6,632 nucleotides of DNA from Oscillospiraceae bacterium (GTDB lineage: Bacteria; Bacillota; Clostridia; Oscillospirales; Ruminococcaceae). The notes under the pieces were generated by a model. It made no database searches, was not told the origin of the DNA, and saw only the letters and a program-made list of their open reading frames with translations. The stretch spans positions 1 to 6,632 of the forward strand of contig JAFUQL010000012.1 in assembly GCA_017472375.1 (NCBI GenBank), given 5' to 3'. Made by a program: the position numbers and the translations under genes. Below are positions 5,668 to 6,632 of this stretch, piece by piece (the first letter of the stretch is position 1; every line of letters starts with the position of its first letter).

Positions 5668-5852
5668 TTCATAACACAAAAGCCTTTTGGGGGCCGCGAA
5701 ACTGCCGGCTTGGGCGGAAAACCGCCGGCTTTTCCAGGTGGAACGGCCGGCGGGCGGTGTGCTGAGAACTGGTTTGCACTTTGAAGCCTTGACTGCTTGA
5801 ATACAAAACACAGGCGGGCAGACCGCCCGCACACCAAGGAGGGGTGCTGAAT
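5668..5852 (+). other. Long structured 5' leader of clpB
   Basis: About 200 nt separate the predicted start point from the clpB ATG, and no coding sequence is evident in them. Several pairings are possible. CAAAA/TTTTG (5677-5689) forms a small hairpin. GCCGGC (5704-5709) can pair with GCCGGC (5724-5729), with GG/CC closing an AAAA loop inside, followed by TTTT; this resembles a weak terminator or attenuator. GCGGGC (5814-5819) pairs locally with GCCCGC (5825-5830). The same downstream bases can instead pair over 9 bp with GCGGGCGGT (5750-5758), and GGTGTGC (5756-5762) complements GCACACC (5829-5835), next to the ribosome binding site AAGGAGGGG (5836-5844). A role in thermal control of translation is conceivable but only inferred. 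Confidence 0.5.
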
Positions 5853-6632
5853 ATGAACACGAATCAATTCACTCAAAAGACGCTGGAGGCGTTGCAGAGC
5901 GCCCAGAGCCTTGCCATTGAACATCAGAACCAGGCGCTGGAGCCGGAGCACATCCTGGCGGCGCTGGCATCGCAGGAGAACGGCTTCATCCCCCATGTGC
6001 TCAGGCACATGGGGGTGGACGCCGCCGCATTTGCCGCGGCCGCCGCCGAAAAGGTGGCCGTGCTGCCCCGGGTGACCGGCAGCGGCCGCGACCCGGAGAA
6101 GATCTACATCAGCCAGGCGGCCGACAAGGCCCTCAGCGAGGCCGCACGGCAGGCCGCCGCCATGAAGGACGAGTACATCAGTGTGGAGCACGTCTTTCTG
6201 GGCATTCTGGAGCAGCCCTCGCCCGCCGCGAAGGAGCTGCTGCGGGCCTTTGGCATCAATAAAAACGACTTTCTGGCCCGGCTGGCGACCCTGCGGGGCA
6301 GCCAGCGGGTGACCAGCGACCACCCCGAGGACACCTACGACGTGCTGGCCAAGTACGGCCAGGAGCTGGTGAGCCTGGCGCGGCAGAACAAGCTGGACCC
6401 GGTCATCGGGCGGGACCAGGAGATCCGCAACGTGATCCGCATCCTGAGCCGCAAGCGCAAGAACAACCCCTGCCTGATCGGCGAGCCGGGCGTGGGCAAA
6501 ACGGCCATCGCCGAGGGCCTGGCCCAGCGCATCGTGCGGGGCGACGTGCCCGAGAACCTGAAGGACCGCAAGGTGTTCAGCCTGGATATGGGTGCGCTGG
6601 TGGCCGGCGCCAAATACCGGGGCGAGTTCGAG
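5853..6632 (+). CDS. clpB: ATP-dependent chaperone ClpB (N-terminal part, cut by window edge)
   Basis: The first 260 residues of a Hsp100 disaggregase, which works with DnaK to pull proteins out of aggregates in the cytoplasm. Residues 1 to about 148 form the double Clp N-terminal domain, with repeats starting near LEPEHILAAL (29-38) and ISVEHVFLGIL (109-119). Residues from about 168 enter the first AAA+ module: LDPVIGRDQEI (181-191), Walker A GEPGVGKT (210-217) with Lys216, and GALVAGAKYRGEFE at the window end. The wording of this module is closer to ClpB than to ClpC, and the CIRCE element upstream agrees, but the middle coiled-coil that defines ClpB lies outside the window. The ATG at 5853-5855 is 8 nt after AAGGAGGGG (5836-5844). 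Transcription is divergent from metYA. No frameshift or odd residue is visible in the part present. Confidence 0.93.
   Translation, partial: MNTNQFTQKTLEALQSAQSLAIEHQNQALEPEHILAALASQENGFIPHVLRHMGVDAAAFAAAAAEKVAVLPRVTGSGRDPEKIYISQAADKALSEAARQAAAMKDEYISVEHVFLGILEQPSPAAKELLRAFGINKNDFLARLATLRGSQRVTSDHPEDTYDVLAKYGQELVSLARQNKLDPVIGRDQEIRNVIRILSRKRKNNPCLIGEPGVGKTAIAEGLAQRIVRGDVPENLKDRKVFSLDMGALVAGAKYRGEFE

Noticed and set aside
5664..6323. Minus-strand open frames across the clpB leader and clpB
   Set aside because: They lie antisense to a clear ClpB N-terminus and CIRCE, have no recognisable domain, and no ribosome binding site that I can support.
1..6632. CRISPR arrays, tRNA/rRNA genes, insertion sequences, phage or defence genes
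   Set aside because: No repeat arrays, cloverleaf sequences, transposase motifs or terminal inverted repeats were seen; all sizeable coding regions are housekeeping genes.

Overview
This 6.6-kb window is ordinary chromosomal sequence from a bacterium. The strong AAGGAGG-type ribosome binding sites, sigma-A-type promoters, a CIRCE operator and a FKBP/trigger-factor lipoprotein point to a GC-rich member of the Clostridia. Overall style suggests the Oscillospiraceae (Faecalibacterium, Subdoligranulum or Gemmiger-like); the genus is an inference and not proven. The coding regions are very GC-rich at third codon positions, while the promoter regions are clearly AT-richer.

Layout. (1) Positions 1-1689, minus strand: malic enzyme followed 24 bp later by the alpha subunit of a class I iron-sulfur fumarase, which runs off the left edge. 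Together they connect fumarate, malate and pyruvate. (2) 1690-1931: a divergent promoter region with one sigma-A promoter facing each way. (3) 1932-3068, plus strand: an exported lipoprotein built from the trigger-factor linker, an FKBP peptidyl-prolyl isomerase domain and a trigger-factor C-terminal region, with a TTG start. It converges on the next operon, and a perfect 13-bp (17-bp counting A/T flanks) hairpin at 3102-3141 can terminate transcription from both sides. (4) 3160-5422, minus strand: metY-metA, the two genes of the direct sulfhydrylation route to homocysteine, with a good promoter at 5492-5520. MetA carries Glu at position 111, predicting acetyl-CoA use, which supplies the O-acetylhomoserine that MetY consumes. 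(5) 5423-5852: divergent regulatory region holding the metYA promoter, the clpB promoter, a CIRCE element over the predicted clpB start point, and a long (about 200-nt) structured clpB leader. (6) 5853-6632, plus strand: the first 260 codons of clpB, cut by the right edge.

No mobile element, CRISPR array, tRNA, rRNA or evident undescribed system was found. The best leads are the exported, very acidic trigger-factor-like lipoprotein, the long clpB leader with mutually exclusive pairings reaching the ribosome binding site, and the short metYA leader that lacks a SAM riboswitch but has an inverted repeat at the predicted start site.
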